A DNA stretch of 64,000 nt from Burkholderiales bacterium (GTDB lineage: Bacteria > Pseudomonadota > Gammaproteobacteria > Burkholderiales > SG8-39): contig JACZJV010000009.1 of assembly GCA_014860355.1 (NCBI GenBank), forward strand, positions 1 through 64,000, in the 5' to 3' direction. The notes below the pieces were generated by a model, which was not told where the DNA came from, made no database searches, and saw only the letters and a program-made list of their open reading frames with translations. This document shows, piece by piece, positions 32,950-42,500 of the stretch; position 1 is the first letter of the stretch; each line of letters opens with the position of its first letter. The translations under genes and the position numbers were made by a program.

Positions 32950-34551
32950 ATGCATAAAACAGATTCAAAGGCACGGCGTCGCCGCCCCGGGGACGTTCCT
33001 GTACTCAACGTCGGCGAGCTCGTCAGCCGCTATCTGCGCCTGTACGGTCAACAGGAGGCGGTGCGCACCTCGTCCACCTCGATCCGCGGCGCAGAACTCG
33101 ACCGGCGCTCGAACAGGTTGGCCAATGTGCTCTCTGGGTTGGGGTTCACACGCGGCGACCGGATCGGCGTGTACCTGCCCAATCGCCTCGAAGTCGTGGA
33201 ACTGGAAATCGCCTGCTACAAGGGGGCGTTCGCCAAAACGCCAATCAATTCGCGACTGTCGCCGCTCGAAGTCGCGCAGGTGCTCGCCAACAGCGGCGCC
33301 ACCATGGTGTTGACCACCAGGGAGCGCGCGGACTCGTTCATGAATCTGGTGCAGGGTGAGAAGCCGCGCCTGCTGCTGGTCGATGCGCCCGATTCCGAGC
33401 CGCAGTCCTATGAGGCGCTGCTCGCGAAGGCATCGGACCGCCTTGTTCCGGCCAAGGTCTACCGCGACGATCTGGCGGTCCTGCATTACACCTCCGGCTC
33501 GTCGGGCGTACTCAAGGCGGCGATGCAGACCTTCGGCAACCGGCTCGCATTGTGGCGCAAGTTCCGCATTCGCAACGCCGACGAAAGCCAAGGAGACATA
33601 CTCGGCCTGGTGGGCCCGATCACGCATGCTTCGGGCATGAGTCTGGCCCCTGCATTTTGTGCGGGGACGACAGTTCGTTTGTTCGAAAAATTCGAGGCCG
33701 AGAGCTTTCTCGAGACGATGCGCAAGGAACGCGTAACCCACACGTTTCTCGTGCCCACCATGATCAATATGCTGCTCGCCGCCGTCGGCAGCTCGCGCCC
33801 GGCGTTGCCCGATCTCAAACGCCTGGGCTATGGCGCCGCACCGATGGCGCCGGCGCGCATTCTGGAAGCGATGGACGTGTTCGGTCCGGTGCTCGCCCAG
33901 GGTTACGGTGCAGGCGAAACGACTTCCGGCGTGTGCGCACTTACCGCGGCAGACCACATCGAGGCGCGAGCGCGCCATCCGGAACGGCTCGCGTCCTGCG
34001 GGCGCCCTTATGGCGAAACCCTGGTTGAAGTGATCGACGAACGCGGCAAGGTAGTCAGCCATGGCGAGATCGGCGAGATCGTGGTGAGTGGCGACGATGT
34101 ATTCGCAGGTTATTGGAACGCGCCGGAACTGACCGCCGAAGTGCTGAAAAAGGGCCGCTATCACACCGGCGATCTCGCCAAAGTGGATGAAGACGGATTC
34201 ATCTACATCGTGGACCGCAAGAAAGACATGGTCATCAGCGGCGGTTTCAACGTCTACCCGACGGAAGTCGAGACCGTGCTTTATCAGCATCCTGCAATCG
34301 CTGCGGCCTGTGTGTTCTCGGTACCCGACGACAAATGGGGCGAAGTAGTAGGGGCGCATCTGATATTGAAGAACGGCGCGCAAGTGAATGCACAGGACAT
34401 CGACGCGTTTTGCGCAGAACGCCTGGGCGGTTTCAAGAGGCCGAGATTGATCAAATTCGTCGACAAGCTTCCGACGAGTCCGAATGGCAAGATCGTGCGT
34501 AAAGCCGTGCAGGCGGAGTATTGGGCCGGCCGCGAACGCAAAGTCAATTGA
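32950..34551 (+). CDS. AMP-forming acyl-CoA synthetase
   Basis: This 533-residue ANL-family enzyme has the P-loop-like YTSGSSGVLKA (residues about 180-190), motif YGAGETT (usually YGxTE), the hinge region GYWNAPELTAEVLKKGRYHTGDLA, DRKKDMVISGGFNVYPTEVE, and the catalytic Lys in PTSPNGKIVRK near the C-terminus. It activates a carboxylic acid to its CoA thioester. As first gene of an operon with an acyl-CoA dehydrogenase, a carboxylate transporter and a CoA-transferase, it likely starts breakdown of the imported acid. The ribosome site GGAGG is good. The substrate is unknown. Confidence 0.92.
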   Translation: MHKTDSKARRRRPGDVPVLNVGELVSRYLRLYGQQEAVRTSSTSIRGAELDRRSNRLANVLSGLGFTRGDRIGVYLPNRLEVVELEIACYKGAFAKTPINSRLSPLEVAQVLANSGATMVLTTRERADSFMNLVQGEKPRLLLVDAPDSEPQSYEALLAKASDRLVPAKVYRDDLAVLHYTSGSSGVLKAAMQTFGNRLALWRKFRIRNADESQGDILGLVGPITHASGMSLAPAFCAGTTVRLFEKFEAESFLETMRKERVTHTFLVPTMINMLLAAVGSSRPALPDLKRLGYGAAPMAPARILEAMDVFGPVLAQGYGAGETTSGVCALTAADHIEARARHPERLASCGRPYGETLVEVIDERGKVVSHGEIGEIVVSGDDVFAGYWNAPELTAEVLKKGRYHTGDLAKVDEDGFIYIVDRKKDMVISGGFNVYPTEVETVLYQHPAIAAACVFSVPDDKWGEVVGAHLILKNGAQVNAQDIDAFCAERLGGFKRPRLIKFVDKLPTSPNGKIVRKAVQAEYWAGRERKVN

Positions 34552-34557
34552 GGCGGA

Positions 34558-35760
34558 ATGGCTATGACTGAACAGGCATTTATGCAGGTCAGAGACATGA
34601 CGGGCCCGTTCGAGGGCTCCGACCGGGCGCGCGAGATCATCGACCGGCTCGGCGCGTATTTTCGCGACGAACTGATTCCGCTCGCCGAAGAGCATGGGGT
34701 GACGCACGAGGGAGGCGCGGAGCGCGCGCTGCTGCGGCAGGTATGGAAGCGCTCGAACGAACTCGGTTTCTACGGCATGACGCTGCCGCGCGAGATGGGC
34801 GGCGCCGGCTTGTCGCTGGTCGATCATGTGCTGGTCAAGGAATACATCTACTCCGTCGGCTGCCCACTGGCGCCGCACGTATTCGGTGAGCTGAGCGGCC
34901 CGCCCCGGATAGGAGCCTTGGTTCGCTACGCGACGCCCGACCATTTCGAGCGCTTCATTCACCCGGTCGCGCGGGCCGAGAAGTCGATCTGTTTCGCCAT
35001 CACCGAAACCGAAGCCGGCTCCGACGCGGGCGCGCTGCAGACCAAGGCGGTAAGGGACGGCGACACCTATGTGCTGAACGGCCGCAAACGATACATTTCC
35101 GGCTCGCCGTTCGCGGACCTCGCGCTGATCATGGCTTCGACCAGCCTGGATCCGGAGGTGCGCGAGGTCACCGCGTTCGTCGTCGAGGCCAACCGTCCCG
35201 GATACCGACTTCAGGCGGATTACAAGACCCTGGCCGGCCAGTCGTCCACCGCCGACATCTTCCTGGAAGACTGCCGTATTCCCGTGACCAATCAGATCGG
35301 TGAACTCGGCCGCGGTTTGTCGCTTGCACTGGGCCGCATCACGGTGAACCGCCTGCTGCACACGCCGGCGATGCTCGGCCTTGCTTCGCTGGCGATGGAA
35401 GATGCGCGCGCGCACGCGATGAAGCGCCGGCAATTCGGGAAATCCATAGGCTCGTTCCAGGCGATCCAGCACATGCTCGCGGATATGGCGACTGAACTTA
35501 CTGCGGCACGGGCGTTGATGCTGAGCGTGGCGCGCTCGCTGGATGCCGGTGCTGACGGGCGGGCAGTCGCCTCGATGGCGAAGTTGTTCTGTTCCGAGAC
35601 AGCGTTCCGTATTGCGGATCGCGCGGTGCAGATTCACGGCGGTGAAGGCATTATCCAGGGCACGCGCGTGGAATGGCTGTTCAGAATGTTGCGCATGTAT
35701 CGGGTCCTGACAGGGACCAGCGAGATTCAGCGCAACACTATTGCAAAAGCATTATTGTGA
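34558..35760 (+). CDS. Acyl-CoA dehydrogenase family protein
   Basis: This 400-residue FAD enzyme of normal length shows ITETEAGSD, FLEDCRIPV, RRQFGKSIGSFQAIQHMLADM and QIHGGEGI, all expected. The position that carries the catalytic Glu in medium-chain enzymes (YEGTS) reads LTGTSEIQ, and the alternative Glu site of the isovaleryl/long-chain type reads TVNRLL, so neither usual base is present. It may use another residue, like some ACAD10/11-like proteins, or have lost the standard reaction. It lies six bases after the CoA ligase. A second ATG two codons in is an alternative start. Confidence 0.85.
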   Translation: MAMTEQAFMQVRDMTGPFEGSDRAREIIDRLGAYFRDELIPLAEEHGVTHEGGAERALLRQVWKRSNELGFYGMTLPREMGGAGLSLVDHVLVKEYIYSVGCPLAPHVFGELSGPPRIGALVRYATPDHFERFIHPVARAEKSICFAITETEAGSDAGALQTKAVRDGDTYVLNGRKRYISGSPFADLALIMASTSLDPEVREVTAFVVEANRPGYRLQADYKTLAGQSSTADIFLEDCRIPVTNQIGELGRGLSLALGRITVNRLLHTPAMLGLASLAMEDARAHAMKRRQFGKSIGSFQAIQHMLADMATELTAARALMLSVARSLDAGADGRAVASMAKLFCSETAFRIADRAVQIHGGEGIIQGTRVEWLFRMLRMYRVLTGTSEIQRNTIAKALL

Positions 35761-35774
35761 GAGGAGGACGCAAC

Positions 35775-36716
35775 ATGAGACTAGTAATAGCACTTGCCGC
35801 TGCACTTACGCTGCTCACCACGCCGGCGATGGCGCAATGGAAGCCCAGCGGGCCGATTAAGATGATGATTTCGTTCAGCCCCGGCGGCACGGCTGACACG
35901 CTTGCGCGGTTGATCGGCGAGGAGATGGAAGCGCGTGCTGGCTGGAAGGTCATTCCCGAGACCGTTGCGGGCAAAGGCGGCAACGTGCTCGCCGCGAAAC
36001 TCAAAAACGAACCGGCGGACGGTACTTCGATAGGCCTTATAACCGACCAAATAGGCTACGCCGTGCTTGCAGAAAAGGATCCTGGCTTCGCGCCGGGCGA
36101 TTTCGCCTATTTGACCACGGTCGCCGGCACGCAGACCGGATTGGTGGCAAAAGCTTCAAAAGGGTGGAAAACGCTGGCTGACGTGGTCAAGGACGCGAAA
36201 GGGGGCAAGAAGCTCGTCGTTGGAGCGCTGTCTCCCATGTATGCGGATGCTCTCTATCTGCTGGGGAAACACCTCAAAGTGAATTTCAACATCGTGAACT
36301 TCAAAGGCGGCAATAGTGTGCAGAACGCCATCCTTGCGGGCGATATCGACATGGGATTCCTTGCAGGTGTTCAGCGTCGCGGGGTAGAAAGCGGCACCTT
36401 GGTCAACATCGTATCGGGCGAGCGCTCACGGCTCAAGATGACACCCGACGCACCGACCCTCAGTGAGAGCGGGTTTCCTGTGGATCTGGGCGCCCGTTTC
36501 CTGTTCGCCGCACCGAAGGCGCTGAAGCCGGAGGCCAAGCAAGCGCTGACCAAGCTGATCGTCGATATCGTGCAGGATCCGAAATCGAAGGCGCACGGCT
36601 TCATCACCAAGAGCCTCGGCGACCCGGTTGTGATCCAGGGCGCCGACCTGGACAAGCTTATTGCGGATTCTTTTGCACAGGCCAAAATGCTTCTGAGCAA
36701 GGAAGGCGCAAATTGA
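35775..36716 (+). CDS. tctC: Tripartite tricarboxylate transporter substrate-binding protein (Bug/TctC)
   Basis: This 313-residue protein has a signal peptide (residues 1-21, TTPAMAQ). The Bug fold is visible from FSPGGTADTLARLIGEEM, through PADGTSIGLI and PDAPTLSESGFP, to the C-terminal helices. It binds a carboxylate in the periplasm and delivers it to the TctAB pair encoded next. The ATG follows GAGGAGG. The ligand cannot be told from sequence. Confidence 0.9.
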   Translation: MRLVIALAAALTLLTTPAMAQWKPSGPIKMMISFSPGGTADTLARLIGEEMEARAGWKVIPETVAGKGGNVLAAKLKNEPADGTSIGLITDQIGYAVLAEKDPGFAPGDFAYLTTVAGTQTGLVAKASKGWKTLADVVKDAKGGKKLVVGALSPMYADALYLLGKHLKVNFNIVNFKGGNSVQNAILAGDIDMGFLAGVQRRGVESGTLVNIVSGERSRLKMTPDAPTLSESGFPVDLGARFLFAAPKALKPEAKQALTKLIVDIVQDPKSKAHGFITKSLGDPVVIQGADLDKLIADSFAQAKMLLSKEGAN

Positions 36717-36786
36717 TCGCAAGCTGCGACAGTGACGCGTTCGCGCGACGCGAACCGGCGGCTGCCAATTGGAGCGAGCACGCGGG

Positions 36787-37374
36787 ATGAGCGCACGCTC
36801 GTGGAATCTGGCGCTCGGACTGGTCTGCGTCGCGTTTGCGCTGCTGGCCGTGTTTGTCTGGATTCCGCACGACGTCAGCTCAGGTGTGATCGTGCAGGAA
36901 CGCGGGCAGACCAACGTCGGCGATGCGATGGCGCCCACGGCATGGTGTTACGCTCTTGGTGCGCTGGGCCTGCTGCTGGTGCTGACTTCGTGGCGATCCA
37001 GGCCGGCTGCGAAGAGCGCTGTCGCATCGGGTCCGAGGATCACCGCGGCGAACGTCCGCTTTCTCGCGCTCCTGATCTTTATGCTGGTCGTGTCGCTGGT
37101 ATTGATGCGCTATGCCGGTCCGGTATTGGTGGCGCTATTGCACGCGCTGGGCGCAAATGTGACCGACTATCGCAGCTTGCGCGATGCCATTCCGTGGAAA
37201 TACCTGGGCTTTGTGATCGGCGGCACGACCCTGGTCGCCGGACTATTGGCTCTGATTGAAGGAAGGATAAGAACAAGGCAAATCCTGTTGGCGTTGATCG
37301 CTGTCATCGTGATCGCGTTAATCGTCGATCTGCCGTTCAAGCATCTGCCGCTGCCGCCGAACAACGAACTGTAG
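36787..37374 (+). CDS. tctB: Small transmembrane protein of tripartite tricarboxylate transporter (TctB)
   Basis: This 195-residue protein has four predicted helices: residues 7-27, 55-75, 90-115 and 140-185 (the last region may hold two). This is the TctB size and plan. It lies between tctC and tctA. The ATG at 36787 gives an N-terminus ready to enter the membrane; a TTG at 36769 is possible. Confidence 0.8.
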   Translation: MSARSWNLALGLVCVAFALLAVFVWIPHDVSSGVIVQERGQTNVGDAMAPTAWCYALGALGLLLVLTSWRSRPAAKSAVASGPRITAANVRFLALLIFMLVVSLVLMRYAGPVLVALLHALGANVTDYRSLRDAIPWKYLGFVIGGTTLVAGLLALIEGRIRTRQILLALIAVIVIALIVDLPFKHLPLPPNNEL

Positions 37375-37399
37375 ATCGATTGCGCTAGGAGGAGGAAGC

Positions 37400-39004
37400 A
37401 TGACGTTGTCGTTGTACGACTACGTGTCGATCGGCCTGCAGGCAGTGTTCACCGCGCATCCGGCTTTTCATGTACTCGGGGTGCCGATAAGCATGGCGGT
37501 CGTCATGCTCGTGGCGGGACTGTTGACCGGCCTCATTGTCGGCGCGATTCCGGCGCTATCCGGGCCGTTCGCGATGGCGGTAGCGCTGCCGATACTGATT
37601 TCGACCTTCGGATTCAGTGCGGCGGCATTGCTTCCGACGCTCGCATTCCTGCTGGGCGTCATGAAGGCGGCGACCTTGGGCGGCTCGGTTCCGGCCATCC
37701 TGTTCAATACGCCGGGTACGCCTGACGCGTACCTGACCACGTTCGACGGCTATCCGATGGCGCGCAACGGCCAGGCCGGCAAGGCACTGCGCGTCGCACA
37801 GTTCGCCTGCGTCAGCGGCGACACGATGTCGGATATGGTGTTGATTACCACCGCGCCGTTTCTCGCAGTCTTCGTCGAACGCTACATGGGCTTCCCGGAA
37901 AAAGGCGCACTGATCATCTTGTCCATGGCTTTCATTGGGGCCGCGGTTGGAGCATCGGCGATCAAGGGCCTGATATCCGCGGTCTTCGGCCTGTTCCTCG
38001 CGTCGATCGGCCGCGGCGATGACCAGACGCCGCGCTTGACGTTCGGCATACCGGACTTGGCAAACGGTTTTTCCGTAACGGTCGCAGTTGTCGGCGTGCT
38101 GATATTGGGAGAGGTCTACCAAGCGATCGAAGATCTTGCGCACCAGCACCGCAGCAAGACCAGCCCGAGTCCGGTAGTCGACCGTGGCGATCAGAAATTG
38201 CACTGGCACGAGCGCCTGGCCTTGATGCCCATCATCGGCCGATCGGGACTGATCGGAATCACCGTCGGGGCACTGCCCGGCATCGGTTCCACACTGGCGG
38301 CCACGCTGGGCTACGCGATTCAGAAACGGCGCCATAAGGGAGCCGTTCCCATGGGGCAGGGTGCTCCGGAAGGCATCGCAGCGACCGAAGCGGCCAGCGC
38401 GGCGGTCTCCGGCGCCAATCTTATTCCGGTGCTGAGCCTGGGAATTCCCGGCAATGTTGCGGCGGTCTTCATCCTGATCGCGATCGATACCATCGGCGGC
38501 CTGAATCCAGGGCCTTCTGTGTTTACCTTGAATCAGCATGAGTTGAACCCCGAGTTGGTAATGGTGATCGGTGTGTTCGTGATCATGATGCTCGGCAACG
38601 CGATTAACTGGACCTTGGGATCCATGCTCATGCGGCGTCTCGGGGTGCTGCAGCACATTCCACCCCGGATCATGATGCCGCTGGTGCTCGTCATAACCGT
38701 CGCCGCCATCTACCTGCAGGAAGGGAAAATGACTTCCATCTATTTCGCGCTCGGGTTCGGCGTAATCGGCTACCTCATGCGCAAGATGCAGATGTCGGGT
38801 CTGCCGTTCGTGATTGCCTACATCCTCGCGGACGATCTCGAGCGCTTGCTGCGGCAGGGCTTTTCAGCCTCCGGAGCCGATCCGTGGTTCCTGTTTTCGA
38901 GTCCGCTCGCAGTCGCGTTCCTGCTTGCCTCCGTCGTCGTCGCGTTCACCATGAGCCGCAACCCGATCGGCAAGACCATAATCAAGAACGCTGATCCCGA
39001 GTAG
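37400..39004 (+). CDS. tctA: Large transmembrane protein of tripartite tricarboxylate transporter (TctA)
   Basis: This 534-residue protein has about 11-12 helices. The family repeats are present: GLIVGAIPALSGPFAMAVALPI (the TctA motif, usually GxxxGxxPGLG), TLGGSVPAILFNTPGTPDA, and the second half GITVGALPGIGSTLAATLGYAIQKR and EAASAAVSGANLIPVLSLGIPGN. It is the sodium- or proton-driven permease of the system. GGAGGAGG precedes the start. Confidence 0.93.
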   Translation: MTLSLYDYVSIGLQAVFTAHPAFHVLGVPISMAVVMLVAGLLTGLIVGAIPALSGPFAMAVALPILISTFGFSAAALLPTLAFLLGVMKAATLGGSVPAILFNTPGTPDAYLTTFDGYPMARNGQAGKALRVAQFACVSGDTMSDMVLITTAPFLAVFVERYMGFPEKGALIILSMAFIGAAVGASAIKGLISAVFGLFLASIGRGDDQTPRLTFGIPDLANGFSVTVAVVGVLILGEVYQAIEDLAHQHRSKTSPSPVVDRGDQKLHWHERLALMPIIGRSGLIGITVGALPGIGSTLAATLGYAIQKRRHKGAVPMGQGAPEGIAATEAASAAVSGANLIPVLSLGIPGNVAAVFILIAIDTIGGLNPGPSVFTLNQHELNPELVMVIGVFVIMMLGNAINWTLGSMLMRRLGVLQHIPPRIMMPLVLVITVAAIYLQEGKMTSIYFALGFGVIGYLMRKMQMSGLPFVIAYILADDLERLLRQGFSASGADPWFLFSSPLAVAFLLASVVVAFTMSRNPIGKTIIKNADPE

Positions 39005-39157
39005 GGCACGGATTGGAACTGGCGCGATCGCGCCAAGCGCGGTCGGGCGGCTGTTTGTCAGAATGGTGCGGCAGAACCTGCGCTGAGCTACGCGATGATT
39101 GCTGGTCCCGCGCCTATAGAGTCAGAGTGGCGCGCCGATTTTTGTGGAGGGATGATC

Positions 39158-40276
39158 ATGTCGTTTAAGGAATTTCGGCCGCTCGACGGCGTGCGGGTTT
39201 TGGACTTCTCGCTTTATTTGCCCGGCCCGTATTGCACCTCGATCCTTGCCGGTTTCGGTGCCGAGGTGATCAAGGTCGAACCACCTGGCGGAGATCCGGT
39301 GCGCCGCAGGGCGACCATGTTTGGCATCGTCAATCGCGGCAAGAAATCCATATGCGTTGATTTACGCGACGACGCAAAGCGCCGCGCGTTGATTGCACTC
39401 GCTGCGAAATCGCAAGTTCTGGTCGAAGGCTTCCGCCCGGGCGTGCTCGAGCGCGCCGGTCTCGGGCCGACGGGGCTGCTGCAGCTAAACCCGTCGCTGG
39501 TGATCGCCTCGATCTCTGGCTTCGGATGGAGCGGCCCCTACCGCGAGCGCGCCGCCCACGATTTGAATTTGCTTGCACTATCGGGCTACTTTTCTGTGCC
39601 ATCGCAGCTGAAGCATCGCCCGTCCCGGCCGCAGGTCAGGCTGGCTGATCTGGTTGCCGGACAGACTGCGGCGATCGCCATATCCATGGCCTTGCTTCAT
39701 ACGAAACAAACAGGGCGCGGCTGTCACGTGGATGCGTCGATTTTCGACGCCATGGTTGGGTGGACCGCGCCGACGATGCTGTCTGCGGACGGGGAGATCG
39801 ACCCCGTGCGCCTGCCGCACGTAATGGCCGACAGCGACATGTATCTGACTGCCGACGGCGCTTGGCTCGCCTTTGGGACGCTGGAAGACAAGTTCTGGTT
39901 GAACTTTGTCAATGCGGTGGCTGAGGTTGCGCCTGAACTGGCCGATCCGCGCTTCGCGACGCGGATTGGACGAGATCGCCACAAGCGGGCGTTGGCGGAT
40001 TTGCTTGAAGCTACGCTCGCCCGGCACCCGCTGGCATTCTGGACTCGACGATTGCAGGGCGTGGACACGGCCGTCGCGCCCGCTTACGACACGGCAGAAG
40101 CGCTGAGCGACGCGCATTTGCGCGCGCGTGGATTCGTGCGCGAAGACGCGGAGGGCGGTCCGGAGGTGAAGTTTCCGGTAAATTTTGGCGGGTATAGCTT
40201 GCCTGGCCTTGGTCCCGCGCCTGCACTGGGCGCCGACAACGATTTGTTGAATGCGCACTTAGCTACCGGCCAATGA
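39158..40276 (+). CDS. CaiB/BaiF-family CoA-transferase
   Basis: This 372-residue class III CoA-transferase opens with LDGVRVLDFSLYLPGPYCTSILAGFGAEVIKVEPPGGDPVR and has the catalytic Asp164 in RLADLVAGQT. The Gly-rich SGFGWSGPYRERAAHDLN is also typical. It exchanges CoA between carboxylates and could act besides or in place of the CoA ligase in activating the imported acid. GGAGG precedes the ATG. It is on the same strand, 150 bases after tctA. Confidence 0.9.
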   Translation: MSFKEFRPLDGVRVLDFSLYLPGPYCTSILAGFGAEVIKVEPPGGDPVRRRATMFGIVNRGKKSICVDLRDDAKRRALIALAAKSQVLVEGFRPGVLERAGLGPTGLLQLNPSLVIASISGFGWSGPYRERAAHDLNLLALSGYFSVPSQLKHRPSRPQVRLADLVAGQTAAIAISMALLHTKQTGRGCHVDASIFDAMVGWTAPTMLSADGEIDPVRLPHVMADSDMYLTADGAWLAFGTLEDKFWLNFVNAVAEVAPELADPRFATRIGRDRHKRALADLLEATLARHPLAFWTRRLQGVDTAVAPAYDTAEALSDAHLRARGFVREDAEGGPEVKFPVNFGGYSLPGLGPAPALGADNDLLNAHLATGQ

Positions 40277-40375
40277 ATTATTTGGCAACGAATAGAGATT
40301 GACTGCTTCAACGGCGTTAGATTGCAGTTCAGCCCCGCGCCATGGCGCAGGAACAATTCATAAGCGAGATAAGAC

Positions 40376-40468
40376 ATGATCCGAGACAGGACGCGCCTGG
40401 AAGCGCTGATTGCCACGGTGCGCCATTTCGTCGGCGAAGTTGCCATTCCGAAGGAGCGCTGCGGATGA
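40376..40468 (+). pseudogene. 5' stub of an acyl-CoA dehydrogenase gene
   Basis: ATG opens MIRDRTRLEALIATVRHFVG and then EVAIPKERCG before a stop. This is the usual N-terminal helix of acyl-CoA dehydrogenases (LxxLxxTVRxFVxExxxP), and nothing of the rest follows. Only 30 of about 380 codons remain. Confidence 0.5.
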
Positions 40469-40559
40469 TGCCGCGTGATTCCAAATCGCGTTCTACGCGA
40501 AAACAATCAGTGAATCTATAATGGTCCCCCAAGCAATTACGCTTGCTGGAGCCGAAAGC

Positions 40560-41576
40560 ATGGCCAGTCGTCCGCTGGATCTTCGGAGCTTGCGCTATTT
40601 CGTGGCCGTGGTCGAGGCGGAGAGCATCACGCGCGCGACCAAGGCGTTGTATATTGCGCAGCCGGCGCTCACGGCGCAGATAAAGAACCTCGAGGCCGAC
40701 CTTGGGGTGAAGCTGCTCGAGCGTTCGCACGCCGGAATCAAGCCCACGGCCGCCGGCATGCAACTGTATTCGGAGGCGGTGCGCTTGCTCGCGGCTGCGG
40801 ATGCGTTGCGTACTCGCATTGGCAATCCGTCCGGAGAGCCGGAGGGCCAGGTTACGATCGCTTTTCCAACGCTGTTGGCAGGAACGCTGCTCGGCGAACT
40901 GGTGATTGCGGTGACTAGACGCCATGCCAAGATCCGCCTTTTCGTGATCGACGGCTTCAGCCTCGCAATTCAGAATGCCGTGCAGGATGGGCGCGCAGAT
41001 TTCGGGCTGCTGGTGAATCCCCCGACAAACGCCGGGATGAGGGTGCATCGCGTGGTGGTGGAGTCGATGTACTTTGTCGGCCGTGATCACGACGGTTCGG
41101 TGCGTCGCCTGCTGCGGACCCCGAGTGCGCGAAAGGCGCGTCGGGGAGGCCCGGATGCCGATCCGACCATACGCTTTTCGCACGCGGCGGCACAACCCCT
41201 GATCATGCAATCGCGCCCCTATAGTATTCGGCGCCAGGCCGAAGAGGCGGCGATGGCGAAGGGGATCCGCCTGAATGTCGTGCAGGAGCATGATTCCGGG
41301 AACGTAATCGGTGCGCTCAGCAGGGTAGGTGCCGGATTCACGTTCGCACCAGCATGTTCGGCACCGGAACTGGTCAACAAACCGTCCGAAATCCGCGCGC
41401 GCATTGTTGAGCCCGAGTTTTCGCGTACCTATGCGGTGTGCTGGCTAGCTGGCCGGCAACTTTCCGATGCCGCACGGGCCGTCATCAAGGTTTTGCGCTC
41501 CGAACTGCGTTCCACCATAGGCGAAGGGCGCTGGTCGGCGCGGCTCGTGGATCAGACCGACGATCAAATCGACTGA
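40560..41576 (+). CDS. LysR-family transcriptional regulator
   Basis: This 338-residue protein has the LysR helix-turn-helix near the N-terminus (LDLRSLRYFVAVVEAESITRATKALYIAQPALTAQIKNLEADLGVKLLER), followed by the periplasmic-binding-like effector domain. A loop near residues 185-205 (SVRRLLRTPSARKARRGGP) is longer and more basic than usual. The ATG at 40560 follows GGAG. It ends the operon region and probably regulates the uptake and CoA-activation genes in response to their substrate. Confidence 0.92.
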   Translation: MASRPLDLRSLRYFVAVVEAESITRATKALYIAQPALTAQIKNLEADLGVKLLERSHAGIKPTAAGMQLYSEAVRLLAAADALRTRIGNPSGEPEGQVTIAFPTLLAGTLLGELVIAVTRRHAKIRLFVIDGFSLAIQNAVQDGRADFGLLVNPPTNAGMRVHRVVVESMYFVGRDHDGSVRRLLRTPSARKARRGGPDADPTIRFSHAAAQPLIMQSRPYSIRRQAEEAAMAKGIRLNVVQEHDSGNVIGALSRVGAGFTFAPACSAPELVNKPSEIRARIVEPEFSRTYAVCWLAGRQLSDAARAVIKVLRSELRSTIGEGRWSARLVDQTDDQID

Positions 41577-41612
41577 CCTCGGTCCGAACATGGAAGGCGC
41601 TACCGGGGGGTA

Positions 41613-41630
41613 CCCCTGCAAAGGCAGGGG
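41613..41630 (+). terminator. Hairpin after the LysR gene
   Basis: CCCCTGC/GCAGGGG with loop AAAG lies 37 bases after the stop. No T-run follows, so it is only a possible terminator. Confidence 0.35.
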
Positions 41631-41860
41631 ATACGCGAGGATTGCGCTACGTCTTCCTGTTATAGAAATAGAGAAAGCTCTCCGGACCTCTAGGCGATGA
41701 AGACCAGCTACTTGCGGTAGATCTGCCATCAAAATTCATACCGCGAACGAGTGCTCATCGGCCATCGCCGCTGTTCATCAAATGAAGTTCCATCGGCCGG
41801 TCTACACCGGTGACGCGACATTGACCTGAGCACCGCCGCGTAGTCGTCAGTATTGGCGAA

Positions 41861-42448
41861 CTACCCGACCCATTTCGTGAAGTTGTCGAAGCCGTTGTCC
41901 GATACCCAGTCGTAGATTTTGCAGAAACGGTCAAGCTTGAAACCTTGACCGCGGTACGGCTGCGGCACGGCCACCTCGGTACGGTATGACGCGGATCCAT
42001 CTATTTTGTCGTATGCGACCCATTTGTCATTCTTGTGCTCCCAGATGGTGGCTGTTAGGCCGGATTCGGAGAACGTAACCCCGACGTACTCAAGCGGGTT
42101 TTGGCCTTTTGTCTTTGTTGTTCCTTCCTTTGACTTTATCGAGTTGATGTGCACTCCGAAGATATGGTTCCCTCGCTTGAAGCTCTTCAACAGCTCGTAG
42201 CGTACCCAAGGCCGGAGGTAGGTTTCGCTCCCGATCAACAGACAGGTATTCGACGTTTGCTCTAGGCCCGAATTGATGAGGCGCTTGAGCGCCACGTCGC
42301 CTTGCTTTTGTGCAGATTCCCAAATGGATACATCGTAGTAACCACAGATTTCGCGGTCGGGCTTCGTCATCCAGTGGTTCCGAACGACGTTTGCACGGAA
42401 GTCGATTACATCTCTGTAATGGAAGCTGAAGAACACGCGCTTGGCCAT
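41861..42448 (-). CDS. thsB: Thoeris ThsB (TIR-domain sensor/cyclase)
   Basis: This 195-residue protein is very like the ThsB of Bacillus cereus MSX-D12 as I remember it: the opening AKRVFFSFHYRDVIDFRANV, the ALKRLINSGL and CLLIGSETY segments, RPWVRYELLKSFKRGNHIFGVHI and the C-terminal YDWVSDNGFDNFTKW. Glu85 in WVRYE matches the catalytic Glu of TIR NAD-cleaving enzymes. ThsB senses phage and makes a cyclic ADP-ribose isomer that activates an effector. It is the last gene of a four-gene minus-strand group whose effector is a SLOG-patatin protein. Base composition is lower in GC than the chromosome around it. Confidence 0.88.
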   Translation of the reverse strand: MAKRVFFSFHYRDVIDFRANVVRNHWMTKPDREICGYYDVSIWESAQKQGDVALKRLINSGLEQTSNTCLLIGSETYLRPWVRYELLKSFKRGNHIFGVHINSIKSKEGTTKTKGQNPLEYVGVTFSESGLTATIWEHKNDKWVAYDKIDGSASYRTEVAVPQPYRGQGFKLDRFCKIYDWVSDNGFDNFTKWVG

Positions 42449-42500
42449 GCAACTACCCCACTTTCCAGATCAATTGAGCCTAGGAACAGGTTTAAAGCCC

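Noticed and set aside
32965-35637. 890-residue open frame on the minus strand
   Set aside because: It lies antisense to the CoA ligase and acyl-CoA dehydrogenase genes, which have full family motifs. It is a codon-bias shadow.
37556-38656. 366-residue open frame on the minus strand
   Set aside because: It is antisense to tctA, has a composition very rich in Arg, His, Gln and Asp, and shows no domain pattern.
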